From: Paucibacter_B soli
Lineage (GTDB): Bacteria > Pseudomonadota > Gammaproteobacteria > Burkholderiales > Burkholderiaceae_C
DNA length: 64,000 bases
Assembly: GCF_037482845.1 (NCBI RefSeq)
Contig: NZ_JBBHJW010000004.1
Coordinates: 186,001-250,000, forward strand
Direction: 5' to 3'
The notes beneath the pieces were generated by a model. The model saw only the letters and a list, made by a program, of their open reading frames with translations, made no database searches and had not been told where the DNA came from. Shown piece by piece: positions 33,270-44,410 of this stretch. Within the stretch, counting starts at the first letter, position 1, and every line of letters begins with the position of its first letter. The translations under genes and the position numbers were made by a program.

Positions 33270-34931
33270 ATGAGCTTGCTGCTGAAGACCCACCGCGCGA
33301 TCTGCTGCGCAAGCGCCCTTGGCGCAATGATGATGACGATGTTGCTGGGCAGCGCCCAGGCGGCCGCCATGCTTGACGAAGACGCGGCGCGGCGCTTCCT
33401 GGCGCAGGCCAGCTTCGGGCCCACCGAGGCCAGCACCCAGGCCCTGATGGCCAGCGGCAAGGTGGCCTGGCTGCAGGAGCAGTTCGCCCAGCCGGCATCG
33501 GACTTCTCCGGCATCGTCGCGGTGGACGCCAACCCCAAGATCGGCTGCCCGGAAGGGTCGCCGCCCGCCTGCAAGCGCGACAACTACAGCCTGTTCCCGC
33601 TGCAGGTGCAGTTCTTCCGCAATGCGCTCAACGGGCCCGACCAGCTGCGCCAGCGCACCGCCCTGGCGCTGAGCCAGATCCTGGTGGTCTCGGGCCAGCA
33701 GATCAGGCTGCCCTATGCGATGGCCAACTACGAGCGCATCTTCCTCAACCATGCCTTCGGCAATTTCCGCGACATCCTGCGCGAGGTGACGCTGAGCCCG
33801 GCGATGGGCCGCTTTCTCAATATGGCCAACAACGACAAGCCCAATCCGGCCAAGGGCATAGAACCCAACGAGAACTATGCGCGCGAGGTCCTGCAGCTGT
33901 TCAGCATCGGCCTGTGGCAGCTGAACCAGGACGGTAGCCGCCAGCTCGACGCCAAGGGCCAGCCCCTGCCCAGCTACGACCAGGACACGGTGGAAGGCTT
34001 TGCCCATGCGTTCACCGGCTGGAGCTATGCGCCGCGCGCCGGCGGGCGCGACAGGTTCCCGAATCCGCCCAACTTCAGCGGCCCCATGGTGGCCTATGCC
34101 GCCCACCATGACCTGGGTGCGAAGAAACTGCTGATGGGGCAGACCCTGCCGGCCGGCCAGGGCGCCGCGGCCGATCTCGAGGCCGCCATCGACAACATCT
34201 TCAAGCATCCCAATGTTGGCCCCTTCATAGGCCGGCAGCTGATCCAGCAGCTCGTCACCGCCAACCCCAGCCCGGCCTATGTGGCGCGGGTGGCGGCGGC
34301 CTTCAATGGGGCCGCTGGCGGTGTTGGCGGGTCAGCACGCGGCGACATGAAGGCCACGCTGCGCGCCATCCTGCTGGACGCCGAGGCCGGCAGCCCGCAG
34401 CAGCCGCAGAACTTCGGCAAGCTGCGCGAACCGATCCTGCAGCTGACGCATTTGTTCCGCGCCCTGGGCGGCGAGAGCGATGGCCTGTGGCTGCGCAGCC
34501 AGGCCGCGGCGCTGGGCCAGCCGATCTACAGCCCGCCCTCGGTGTTCAACTTCTTCCCGCCCGATTACGACCTGCCCGACGACCCCAGCCTGGACGGCCC
34601 GGCCTTCGGCGTCTTCAATGCCAGCGCCGCCTTCAAGCTCAGCGGGGTGCTCGCTACCGCCTTGAGTGGCAAGGCGGTGGCGCCGGATGCGAGCGTGGCG
34701 GGCAGTACCGGCAGCAAGATCGACCTGACACGCTGGCAGGCCCTGGCCGCCGACCCGGTGGCGCTGGTGAAGGACATCAAGCGCGTGCTGTTCGCCGGGC
34801 GCATGAGTGCAAGTCTGGAGCAGGCCCTCCTGAAGGCGGCGCAGATCGCACCCGCGAGCAAGCCGCTGGAGCGCGCCAAGGCGGCCTTGTTCCTGGCCGC
34901 CATGTCCCCCGAATACCTTGTGGAGAATTGA
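33270..34931 (+). CDS. DUF1800 family secreted protein
   Basis: A 553-residue protein with signal peptide (cleavage after about residue 32, SAQAAA). ATG 33270 is preceded by GGAGG; the frame continues upstream for nearly 600 codons but only as antisense of the serine hydrolase. DUF1800 features include 'AARRFLAQASFGPTEAS', 'NYAREVLQLFSIGLW', 'FTGWSY', 'IGRQLIQQLVT' and 'PSVFNFFPPDY'. The family has no proven activity; it is almost always paired with DUF1501, as here (2-base gap), and both are probably exported together. Confidence 0.93.
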   Translation: MSLLLKTHRAICCASALGAMMMTMLLGSAQAAAMLDEDAARRFLAQASFGPTEASTQALMASGKVAWLQEQFAQPASDFSGIVAVDANPKIGCPEGSPPACKRDNYSLFPLQVQFFRNALNGPDQLRQRTALALSQILVVSGQQIRLPYAMANYERIFLNHAFGNFRDILREVTLSPAMGRFLNMANNDKPNPAKGIEPNENYAREVLQLFSIGLWQLNQDGSRQLDAKGQPLPSYDQDTVEGFAHAFTGWSYAPRAGGRDRFPNPPNFSGPMVAYAAHHDLGAKKLLMGQTLPAGQGAAADLEAAIDNIFKHPNVGPFIGRQLIQQLVTANPSPAYVARVAAAFNGAAGGVGGSARGDMKATLRAILLDAEAGSPQQPQNFGKLREPILQLTHLFRALGGESDGLWLRSQAAALGQPIYSPPSVFNFFPPDYDLPDDPSLDGPAFGVFNASAAFKLSGVLATALSGKAVAPDASVAGSTGSKIDLTRWQALAADPVALVKDIKRVLFAGRMSASLEQALLKAAQIAPASKPLERAKAALFLAAMSPEYLVEN

Positions 34932-34932
34932 T

Positions 34933-36276
<1,344 letters not shown>

Positions 36277-36282
36277 GCACAG

Positions 36283-37377
36283 TTAGGCACCGCTTTTCGC
36301 CTTCATGCGGATGCGCGCCTCGCGCGAGCGCGACTTCCACTCCGAGACTTCGGCCTGGCGCTGCAGCGGTGTGCGCTGCTCGCGGCCGAGCTCGCGCTGC
36401 AGCTTGTGATAGCTCTTCAGGCGTGCCGCGCTGAGCGCATCGCGCACCGCGCAGCCCGGCTCGTCCTGGTGGCTGCAGTTGCGGAAACGGCAGTGCGGCG
36501 CCAGTGCGCCGATGTCGTCGAAGGCCTCGGCCAGCTGCTGTTCGTTGACGTCCAGCTGCAGGCCGCGCAGGCCCGGGGTGTCGATGATGCAGGCGCCGCA
36601 GGGCGCGCGATGCAGGCTGCGCACGCTGGTGGTGTGGCGGCCACGGCTGTCGTCCTCGCGCACGCCGCCGGTGTCTTGCAGCTGCGCTGCGCACAGGCTG
36701 TTGGTGAGCGTGCTCTTGCCCGCGCCGCTGGAGCCCAAGAGCACCAGGGTCTGGCCCGCGCCCAGCCAGGGCCAGAGCGACTCGCGCGCGCTCGCCTGCG
36801 TGCCGTTCACCGCCAGCACCGCCTGCGGCCCCTCACGGCAGGCGCGCAGATGCGCCTGCACCTCGGCCAGGCGCGCCTGCACCTGGGCGCAGCGGTCGGC
36901 CTTGCTCAGCACCACCACGCTGGCGATGCCGGCGGCATGCGTCAGCACCAGGTAGCGGTCCAGGCGCGCCAGGTTGAAGTCGTGGTCCAGCCCCATCACC
37001 AGCAGGGCGGTGTCGACATTGGCCACCAGGGTCTGGCGCAGGCCCTCGGGGTTGCGGCGGGTCAGCGCGTTCAGGCGCGTGGCCTGGGCCTGCACCCAAT
37101 GTCCGCCAAAGGCGTCTTGCGCGGCCAGCACCCAGTCGCCCACGGCCAGGGTCTGGCCCTCGTTGCGCAGGCACTGCAGCAGCTCGGGTCGCAGGCGGGC
37201 GTCGCAGCCGCCTTGCGCGCCCAGCAGCTGGACGCGGTCGCGCTGCACTTCGACGACGCGCATCGCTGCGCTGTGGGCCGGCCAATCGAGGCCGGCGAGA
37301 TGGCAACGGATGCTTTGGTTCAGCCCCAGGGTTTGGAGCAGGGTCAGGTCTTGCGTGGTGTGGTTTGCTTCGAGCAT
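36283..37377 (-). CDS. rsgA: Ribosome small-subunit-dependent GTPase A
   Basis: A 364-residue circularly permuted GTPase that assists 30S ribosome maturation. The motif order is G4 first (LSKADRC), then G1 (GSSGAGKSTLTN) and G3 (DTPGL). The C-terminal zinc finger is 'HCRFRNCSHQDEPGC' with Cys/His ligands. An OB domain occupies about residues 20-95. ATG 37377 (MLEANHT) is used; ATG 37404 would add nine residues, and neither has a convincing ribosome site. Here it stands alone, convergent with the DUF1501 gene, 6 bases away. Confidence 0.92.
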   Translation of the reverse strand: MLEANHTTQDLTLLQTLGLNQSIRCHLAGLDWPAHSAAMRVVEVQRDRVQLLGAQGGCDARLRPELLQCLRNEGQTLAVGDWVLAAQDAFGGHWVQAQATRLNALTRRNPEGLRQTLVANVDTALLVMGLDHDFNLARLDRYLVLTHAAGIASVVVLSKADRCAQVQARLAEVQAHLRACREGPQAVLAVNGTQASARESLWPWLGAGQTLVLLGSSGAGKSTLTNSLCAAQLQDTGGVREDDSRGRHTTSVRSLHRAPCGACIIDTPGLRGLQLDVNEQQLAEAFDDIGALAPHCRFRNCSHQDEPGCAVRDALSAARLKSYHKLQRELGREQRTPLQRQAEVSEWKSRSREARIRMKAKSGA

Positions 37378-37899
37378 GAGAAGAAGAATGACGTTTCCAG
37401 GCATGTGGAGACTCGGCCACGCGAGAAGGCGCGTAGCCGGTGACAGCGGGGAAATGTCGGCCGCGAAAAGGACTGTCGCGGCGTGCTCGAAAAACTCGGG
37501 CCACGCGGGCTGCGTGGCGGGTTCAACTCAAGCGTGGCGGCAGAAATGTGCGGCCGACAGGAGGCGGGCAATATCAGTCTTGGCCATGGAGTTCTCCTGT
37601 TGTTTGAATGGAGCCGCGAGTGTGCTCGCACGCTCAAGCCGCGGTCAAGTGACTTGCGGCATGGCGTCAACGCCAAGCCACAAAGCGCCGTCGTGCAAAA
37701 GCAAAGGGCCACCGAGGGTGGCCCTGCTTTCCGGACAAGAGGTGAATATAAAAAAACACCCCGAGACGGTTCCCTTGGCGCTGGTGACGGGTTCCAGTGT
37801 TCTGCCCAATCTGCAGCCGGTTTGTCGCCTTGGATGCTTTGCATTGTGCACGCTCTGTGTGACAGTGATTTGACGAACAACAAACATTTGACGGCGCAT
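37378..37899. other. 522-bp divergent spacer between rsgA and the MFS gene
   Basis: No large gene is supported here. It holds one short minus-strand frame with a strong ribosome site (37528-37587, listed separately) and a 9-bp perfect hairpin with a 3-base loop (37705-37713/37717-37725), followed on the minus strand by TTGCTTTTGC, a possible terminator for a short minus-strand RNA. A likely plus-strand promoter region (TTTGAC repeats at about 37870-37892) precedes the MFS start. Base composition is lower in GC than neighbours. Confidence 0.5.
37528..37587 (-). CDS. Possible 19-residue leader peptide or gene remnant
   Basis: ATG 37587 is preceded by AGGAG with 6-base spacing, the best ribosome site in this spacer. 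It encodes MAKTDIARLLSAAHFCRHA and stops at 37528-37530. It lies about 150 bases upstream of rsgA on the same strand, so it may be a leader peptide. Its first 15 residues also look like the start of HD-domain hydrolases ('AKTDL..LL.A..FA'), so a decayed gene is an alternative. Confidence 0.35.
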   Translation of the reverse strand: MAKTDIARLLSAAHFCRHA

Positions 37900-39087
37900 A
37901 TGAAAACTGCGGTCGCAAGTACCAGGCCGCGCCTGCCGGCCGGCATCTGGGTGCTCGGCTTCGTGAGCCTGCTGATGGACATCTCCTCGGAAATGATCCA
38001 CAGCCTGCTGCCACTCTTCATGGTGGGTGGGCTGGGCGCCTCGGTGTTCACGGTGGGCCTGATCGAGGGCGCGGCCGAGGCCACGGCCTTGATCGTCAAG
38101 GTGTTCTCCGGCGTGCTGAGCGACCACTGGGGCCGCCGCAAGGGCCTGGCCCTGCTGGGCTATGGCCTGGGCGCGGCCACCAAGCCGCTGTTCGCGATTG
38201 CCGGCGGCGCCGGCCTGGTGCTGGCGGCGCGCCTGATCGACCGCGTGGGCAAGGGCATACGCGGCGCACCGCGCGATGCGCTGGTGGCCGACATCGCCCC
38301 GCCCGCGCAGCGTGGCGCCGCCTTCGGCCTGCGCCAGTCGCTCGATACCGTGGGCGCCTTCGCCGGGCCGCTGCTGGGCGTGGGACTGATGCTTTTGTGG
38401 GCCAACGACTTCCGCGCCGTGTTCTGGGTGGCGGTGATCCCGGCCGTGCTGGCCGTGCTCTTGCTGGCTCTGGGCGTGCGCGAGCCGGCACGGCCTGCTT
38501 CCGCTGCCGCTGGCGTGCCCGCCATCAGCCGTGCCAGGCTGCGCCAGCTGGGCCCGGCCTACTGGTGGGTGGTGATGATTGGCGCGGTGTTCACGCTGGC
38601 GCGCTTCAGCGAGGCCTTTCTGGTGCTGCGCGCGCAGCACAGCGGGCTGGCGCTGGCGCTGATTCCGCTGGTGATGGTGGCGATGAATATCGTCTACGCG
38701 CTCAGCGCCTACCCGCTTGGTGCGCTGGCCGATCGCGTCAGCCACCGCGGCCTGCTGGCCTGCAGCCTGCTGCTGCTGATCGCCGCCGACCTGCTGCTGG
38801 CCAGCAGCCCGGCCCTGCCGGCTCTGCTGGGGGGCGTGGCGCTGTGGGGCCTGCACATGGGCATGAGCCAGGGCCTCTTGGCCGCCATGGTGGCCGACGC
38901 TGCGCCCGCCGAGCTGCGCGGCACCGCCTATGGTTTCTTCAACCTGCTCAGCGGCCTGGCGATGCTGCTCGCCAGCGTGGCGGCGGGGCTGTTGTGGGAG
39001 ACCCTGGGCGCGCCGGCAACCTTTGTGGCCGGGGCTGCGATCAGTGTGGTGACGCTGGTAATGCTGAGCCGCAAGCCAGAGGGATGA
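37900..39087 (+). CDS. MFS transporter
   Basis: A 395-residue permease with 12 predicted helices. The A-motif-like loop is 'GVLSDHWGRRKGLALLGYG' after helix 2, and a second signature 'DRVGKGIRGAPRDALVAD' is typical of a subgroup of uncharacterised exporters. The start is ATG 37900, giving MKTAVASTRPRLPAG. The substrate is unknown. The heavy-metal ATPase follows after 47 bases on the same strand, so it may be co-transcribed with it. Confidence 0.88.
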   Translation: MKTAVASTRPRLPAGIWVLGFVSLLMDISSEMIHSLLPLFMVGGLGASVFTVGLIEGAAEATALIVKVFSGVLSDHWGRRKGLALLGYGLGAATKPLFAIAGGAGLVLAARLIDRVGKGIRGAPRDALVADIAPPAQRGAAFGLRQSLDTVGAFAGPLLGVGLMLLWANDFRAVFWVAVIPAVLAVLLLALGVREPARPASAAAGVPAISRARLRQLGPAYWWVVMIGAVFTLARFSEAFLVLRAQHSGLALALIPLVMVAMNIVYALSAYPLGALADRVSHRGLLACSLLLLIAADLLLASSPALPALLGGVALWGLHMGMSQGLLAAMVADAAPAELRGTAYGFFNLLSGLAMLLASVAAGLLWETLGAPATFVAGAAISVVTLVMLSRKPEG

Positions 39088-39134
39088 AAGAAGCCGCTTG
39101 ACTCTTGTCCTGGTGCAGGGTTTCCAATGCCGGC

Positions 39135-41405
<2,271 letters not shown>

Positions 41406-41433
41406 ACAGCGTCTTATCTATACTGCCCAGCCC

Positions 41434-41808
41434 ATGCGATCCTGGCTTCTCGTCCTCCTCAGCTTGCTGCTCACCGCCCAGTTCTCCTGGGCGGCGGCGG
41501 CGGGCTATTGCGAGCATGAGGCACGCAAGCCGGACAGTTCGGCGGTGCACTTCGGGCATCACGAGCATGCCCATGATGCGCATGAGGCGGCCGCCGAGAA
41601 GCCTGCCGCCAAGGCGAGTGTCAAGGCGGTGACGCAGGCCCTCGACATGGACCATGGGCATTGCCAGCTGCTGCACGCCGCGCCCGCTTGCGACTACGCG
41701 CTGGGGCCTGTCTTCGCCGCTGCCATTGAACCGCCGACCGAGCAGGCCTGCCTGGCCGAGTCCGTCGTGCCCGAGGGTCCCGACCGCCCCAATTGGTGGC
41801 GCGCCTGA
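41434..41808 (+). CDS. czcI: CzcI-like periplasmic metal-resistance protein
   Basis: A 124-residue exported protein. The signal peptide MRSWLLVLLSLLLTAQFSWA is followed by 'GYCEHEA', a His-rich stretch (HFGHHEHAHDAHE) and the C-terminal RPNWWRA. This pattern and the position before czcC match CzcI of Cupriavidus, a small regulator or metal binder of the czc operon. It starts 28 bases after the ATPase stop; a TATACT element at about 41419 could be a -10 for a czc promoter. The identification rests on pattern and context. Confidence 0.8.
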   Translation: MRSWLLVLLSLLLTAQFSWAAAAGYCEHEARKPDSSAVHFGHHEHAHDAHEAAAEKPAAKASVKAVTQALDMDHGHCQLLHAAPACDYALGPVFAAAIEPPTEQACLAESVVPEGPDRPNWWRA

Positions 41809-41854
41809 GCGGCGCGTCGTCGATTAACTCACTCGTCATCATCATGCTGATGCT

Positions 41855-41877
41855 GCGCTGACCGTCTCGGTCAGCGC
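41855..41877. promoter_or_regulatory. 10-bp hairpin between czcI and czcC
   Basis: GCGCTGACCG pairs perfectly with CGGTCAGCGC over a 3-base TCT loop, in the 127-bp gap between the two genes. No T-tract follows. It may lower read-through or protect the mRNA end so that czcI is made in a different amount from czcCBA. Confidence 0.5.
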
Positions 41878-41935
41878 ATGGGCGACGCCGCGCCGAACCA
41901 CCCCCGTTGTTGTTCATCACAACCTGGAGCGTTCG

Positions 41936-43207
41936 ATGCGAACCCTATTCACGCCGCTGGCATTGGCGGTGCTATGTTCCCTGGCCCCGCCCGCGCCGGC
42001 ACAAAGCGCCGAAGTGGCCGCGCCGGCCAAGGCCATGCTGACCCTGGCCCAGGCGCAGCGCCTGGCGCTGACCCACAACCCCGAGCTGGCCGGCGCGCGG
42101 CTCGAACTGCAGGCCATGGAAGCGGCCGAGCAGCAGGCCGGCGCGCGCCCCAATCCCGAGCTGGGCCTGCTGGTGGAAGACCTGCGCAGCAGCACGCGCA
42201 CGAGCACCCTGCAATGGGCCCAGCCCATCGAGTTGGGAGGCAAGCGCGCGGCACGGCTGGCCGCTGCGGCCAGCGCGCGCGAGCAGGCGGGTGTGGCGCT
42301 GCTGTCCAGGCAGGCCGAGTTGCGGGCGGCCGTTGCCGGCGCCTTCTTCGAGCTGCTTGGCGCGCAGCAGCAGGCCCGTCTGTTGCAAGCCTCGCTGGAT
42401 GTCGCGCGCAATGCCACCAGCGTCGCCGCCAAGCGCCTTCAGGCCGGCAAGGTGCCTCCGCTGGAGCAGGCCAAGGCGCAGGTGGCCGAAGCCGCGGTGC
42501 GCGCCGAGCTGGCTCAGGCGCAGAGCGATCTGCTGCTGGCTCGGCAGCGCCTGGCTGCGCTCTGGGGCCCTGGCCAGCTCGCCCATGCCTACGAGCAGGC
42601 GGATGGCGATGCCCAGACGTTGCCCGAGCCGCCCTCCGAGCAGCGCCTGGGCGAGCTGCTGAGCCGGGCGCCGGCGATCCGCCTGGCGCAGCTGGAAATC
42701 GCGCGGCGCCAGGCGCTGGCTGCCGGCGAGCGCGCCAAGCGCGTTCCCGACCTGACGCTCACGCTGGGCGCCAGGCGCGCGGCCGAGCAGGGCCGCACGC
42801 AGGCGGTGCTGGGTCTGGCTATCCCGCTGCCCATCATGGACAGCAACCAGGGCCATCTGCTTGAAGCGCTGCGCCGGGAAGACCAGGCGCGCGAGGCGCT
42901 CAGCGCCACCAGCGCGCGGCTGCAAACCGAGCTGTCGCAGGCGCTGGAGAAGCTGCGCCTGAGCCGCCAGCAGGTGCAGATGCTGCGCAGCGAGCTGCTG
43001 CCCACGGCGCAAGCCGCCCATGACGCTGCGGTAAAGGGTTACGAGCTGGGCAAGTTCGCCTTCCTCGATGTGCTCGATGCCCAGCGCACGCTGTTCCAGG
43101 CGCAACAGCAAATCCTGCGCGGCACGGCCGATGCCTGGCGCGCCGCCGCCGAACTCGAGCGCCTGCTGGGCCAAGACCCCAGCCAGGCGCAGCAATCTCA
43201 GGAGTAA
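41936..43207 (+). CDS. czcC: CzcC-like outer-membrane factor
   Basis: A 423-residue TolC-family protein that forms the outer-membrane duct of the Czc efflux complex. The signal peptide ends at APAQSA. Two OEP repeats of long helical hairpins follow ('LTLAQAQRLALTHNPELAGARLE', split, and 'APAIRLAQLEIARRQALAAGER'), with 'KGYELGKFAFLDVLDAQRTLF' in the last helix pair. ATG 41936 has GGAG upstream. The gap to czcB is 6 bases, and the complex is CzcC-CzcB-CzcA. Confidence 0.92.
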   Translation: MRTLFTPLALAVLCSLAPPAPAQSAEVAAPAKAMLTLAQAQRLALTHNPELAGARLELQAMEAAEQQAGARPNPELGLLVEDLRSSTRTSTLQWAQPIELGGKRAARLAAAASAREQAGVALLSRQAELRAAVAGAFFELLGAQQQARLLQASLDVARNATSVAAKRLQAGKVPPLEQAKAQVAEAAVRAELAQAQSDLLLARQRLAALWGPGQLAHAYEQADGDAQTLPEPPSEQRLGELLSRAPAIRLAQLEIARRQALAAGERAKRVPDLTLTLGARRAAEQGRTQAVLGLAIPLPIMDSNQGHLLEALRREDQAREALSATSARLQTELSQALEKLRLSRQQVQMLRSELLPTAQAAHDAAVKGYELGKFAFLDVLDAQRTLFQAQQQILRGTADAWRAAAELERLLGQDPSQAQQSQE

Positions 43208-43213
43208 GAACAG

Positions 43214-44401
43214 ATGTTGATGCAACAAGCAATGAGTAACGAGAAAAGGAAGTCCGCCGTGGCCATTGCGGTGGTGCTGCTGCTCGGCCTGGTGCTGGGT
43301 GCGGCCATACTGCGCAGCGAGCCGGCCAAGCCGGCCGAGGCCGAGTCCGAGCATGGGCAGGCCGAAGAAGGCCATGGCGTGCAGCTCAGCGACGCGCAAC
43401 TCGAACGCAGCGGCGTGGAGATTGCGGTGGCCGGGCCGGCACGCCTGCGTGCCAGCCTGCAGCTGCTGGGCGAGCTCAAGCTGAACCAGGATCGCAGCGT
43501 GTTCGTCACGCCGCGGCTGGCTGGTCTTGTCGAGGCGGTGCGCGTCAATGCGGGCGAGCAGGTGCGCCGGGGCCAGGTGCTGGCCGTGATCTCCAGCCAG
43601 GCCCTGGCCGACCAGCGCAGCGAATGGCTGGCCGCGCAACAGCGCATGGCCCTGGCCAAGACCATGTATGAGCGCGAGCACAAGCTCTGGGAAGAGAAGA
43701 TCACGGCCGAGCAGGACATGCTGAGCGCGCGCCAGGCCTTTCAGCAAGCCGAGATCACGGCCGAGAGCGCGCGCCAGAAGCTGGCCGCGCTGGGCCTGAC
43801 TGCCAGTACCTCCACGCAGGGCCTGACCCGCTACGAGATCCGCGCGCCGATTGACGGCGTGGTCACCGACAAGAAGATCAGCGTCGGTGAGGTGTTGAAG
43901 GACGACGCCCCCATCTTCCAGCTGGCCGACCTCTCCACCTTGTGGGTGGAACTCGCGGTGCCGGCCAAGGAGGTACACCGACTCCAGCCGGGCGCCATGG
44001 GCAGCGTCAAGGCCAACGGCTTCGAGGCACAAGCCAGGCTCAGCCACATCGCTGCGCTGCTGGGCGAACAAAGCCGCAACGCGACGGCGCGGCTGATCCT
44101 GCCCAACCCCAAGGGCCTGTGGCGCCCCGGCCTGCCCGTCACGGTGGAGCTGCTGAGTTCGGACGAAGTCGAGGTGCCGGTGGCGGTGGCGGCGGAGGCG
44201 GTGCAGACCCTGCGCGAGCGGCCGGTGGTGTTCGGCCGCCAGGGCCAGCAGTTCGAGACCCGGCCGCTGGAGCTGGGGCGCAGCGACGGCCGATATGTGG
44301 AGGTGCTCAAGGGCCTCGCCGCCGGCGAGCGCTACGCCGCCAAGAACAGCTATCTGATCAAGGCAGACATCGGCAAGGCCGGTGCCGGCCACGAGCATTG
44401 A
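43214..44401 (+). CDS. czcB: CzcB-like periplasmic adaptor
   Basis: A 395-residue membrane-fusion protein. An N-terminal anchor helix (about 14-34) is followed by a Glu/His-rich segment (AEAESEHGQAEEGHG) that may bind metal, then barrel-sandwich and alpha-hairpin regions ('VFVTPRLAGLVEAVRVNAGEQV', split; 'RYEIRAPIDGVVTDKKISVGE') and a beta-barrel end. It links CzcA to CzcC. ATG 43214 is preceded by AGGAG, and the next gene follows after 9 bases. Confidence 0.92.
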   Translation: MLMQQAMSNEKRKSAVAIAVVLLLGLVLGAAILRSEPAKPAEAESEHGQAEEGHGVQLSDAQLERSGVEIAVAGPARLRASLQLLGELKLNQDRSVFVTPRLAGLVEAVRVNAGEQVRRGQVLAVISSQALADQRSEWLAAQQRMALAKTMYEREHKLWEEKITAEQDMLSARQAFQQAEITAESARQKLAALGLTASTSTQGLTRYEIRAPIDGVVTDKKISVGEVLKDDAPIFQLADLSTLWVELAVPAKEVHRLQPGAMGSVKANGFEAQARLSHIAALLGEQSRNATARLILPNPKGLWRPGLPVTVELLSSDEVEVPVAVAAEAVQTLRERPVVFGRQGQQFETRPLELGRSDGRYVEVLKGLAAGERYAAKNSYLIKADIGKAGAGHEH

Positions 44402-44410
44402 GGAGCGGCC

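Noticed and set aside
37404..37530. Read-through of TGA 37528-37530 joining the 19-residue frame to rsgA (selenocysteine idea)
   Set aside because: No SECIS-like hairpin was seen after the TGA and the intervening codons show no conserved protein; openness is explained by base composition.
37645..37760. Sequence on the minus strand resembling part of an SRP RNA (TCCGGAAAGCAGGGCC)
   Set aside because: The conserved asymmetric loop and flanking helices are missing; the similarity is limited to a few bases near a terminator-like hairpin.
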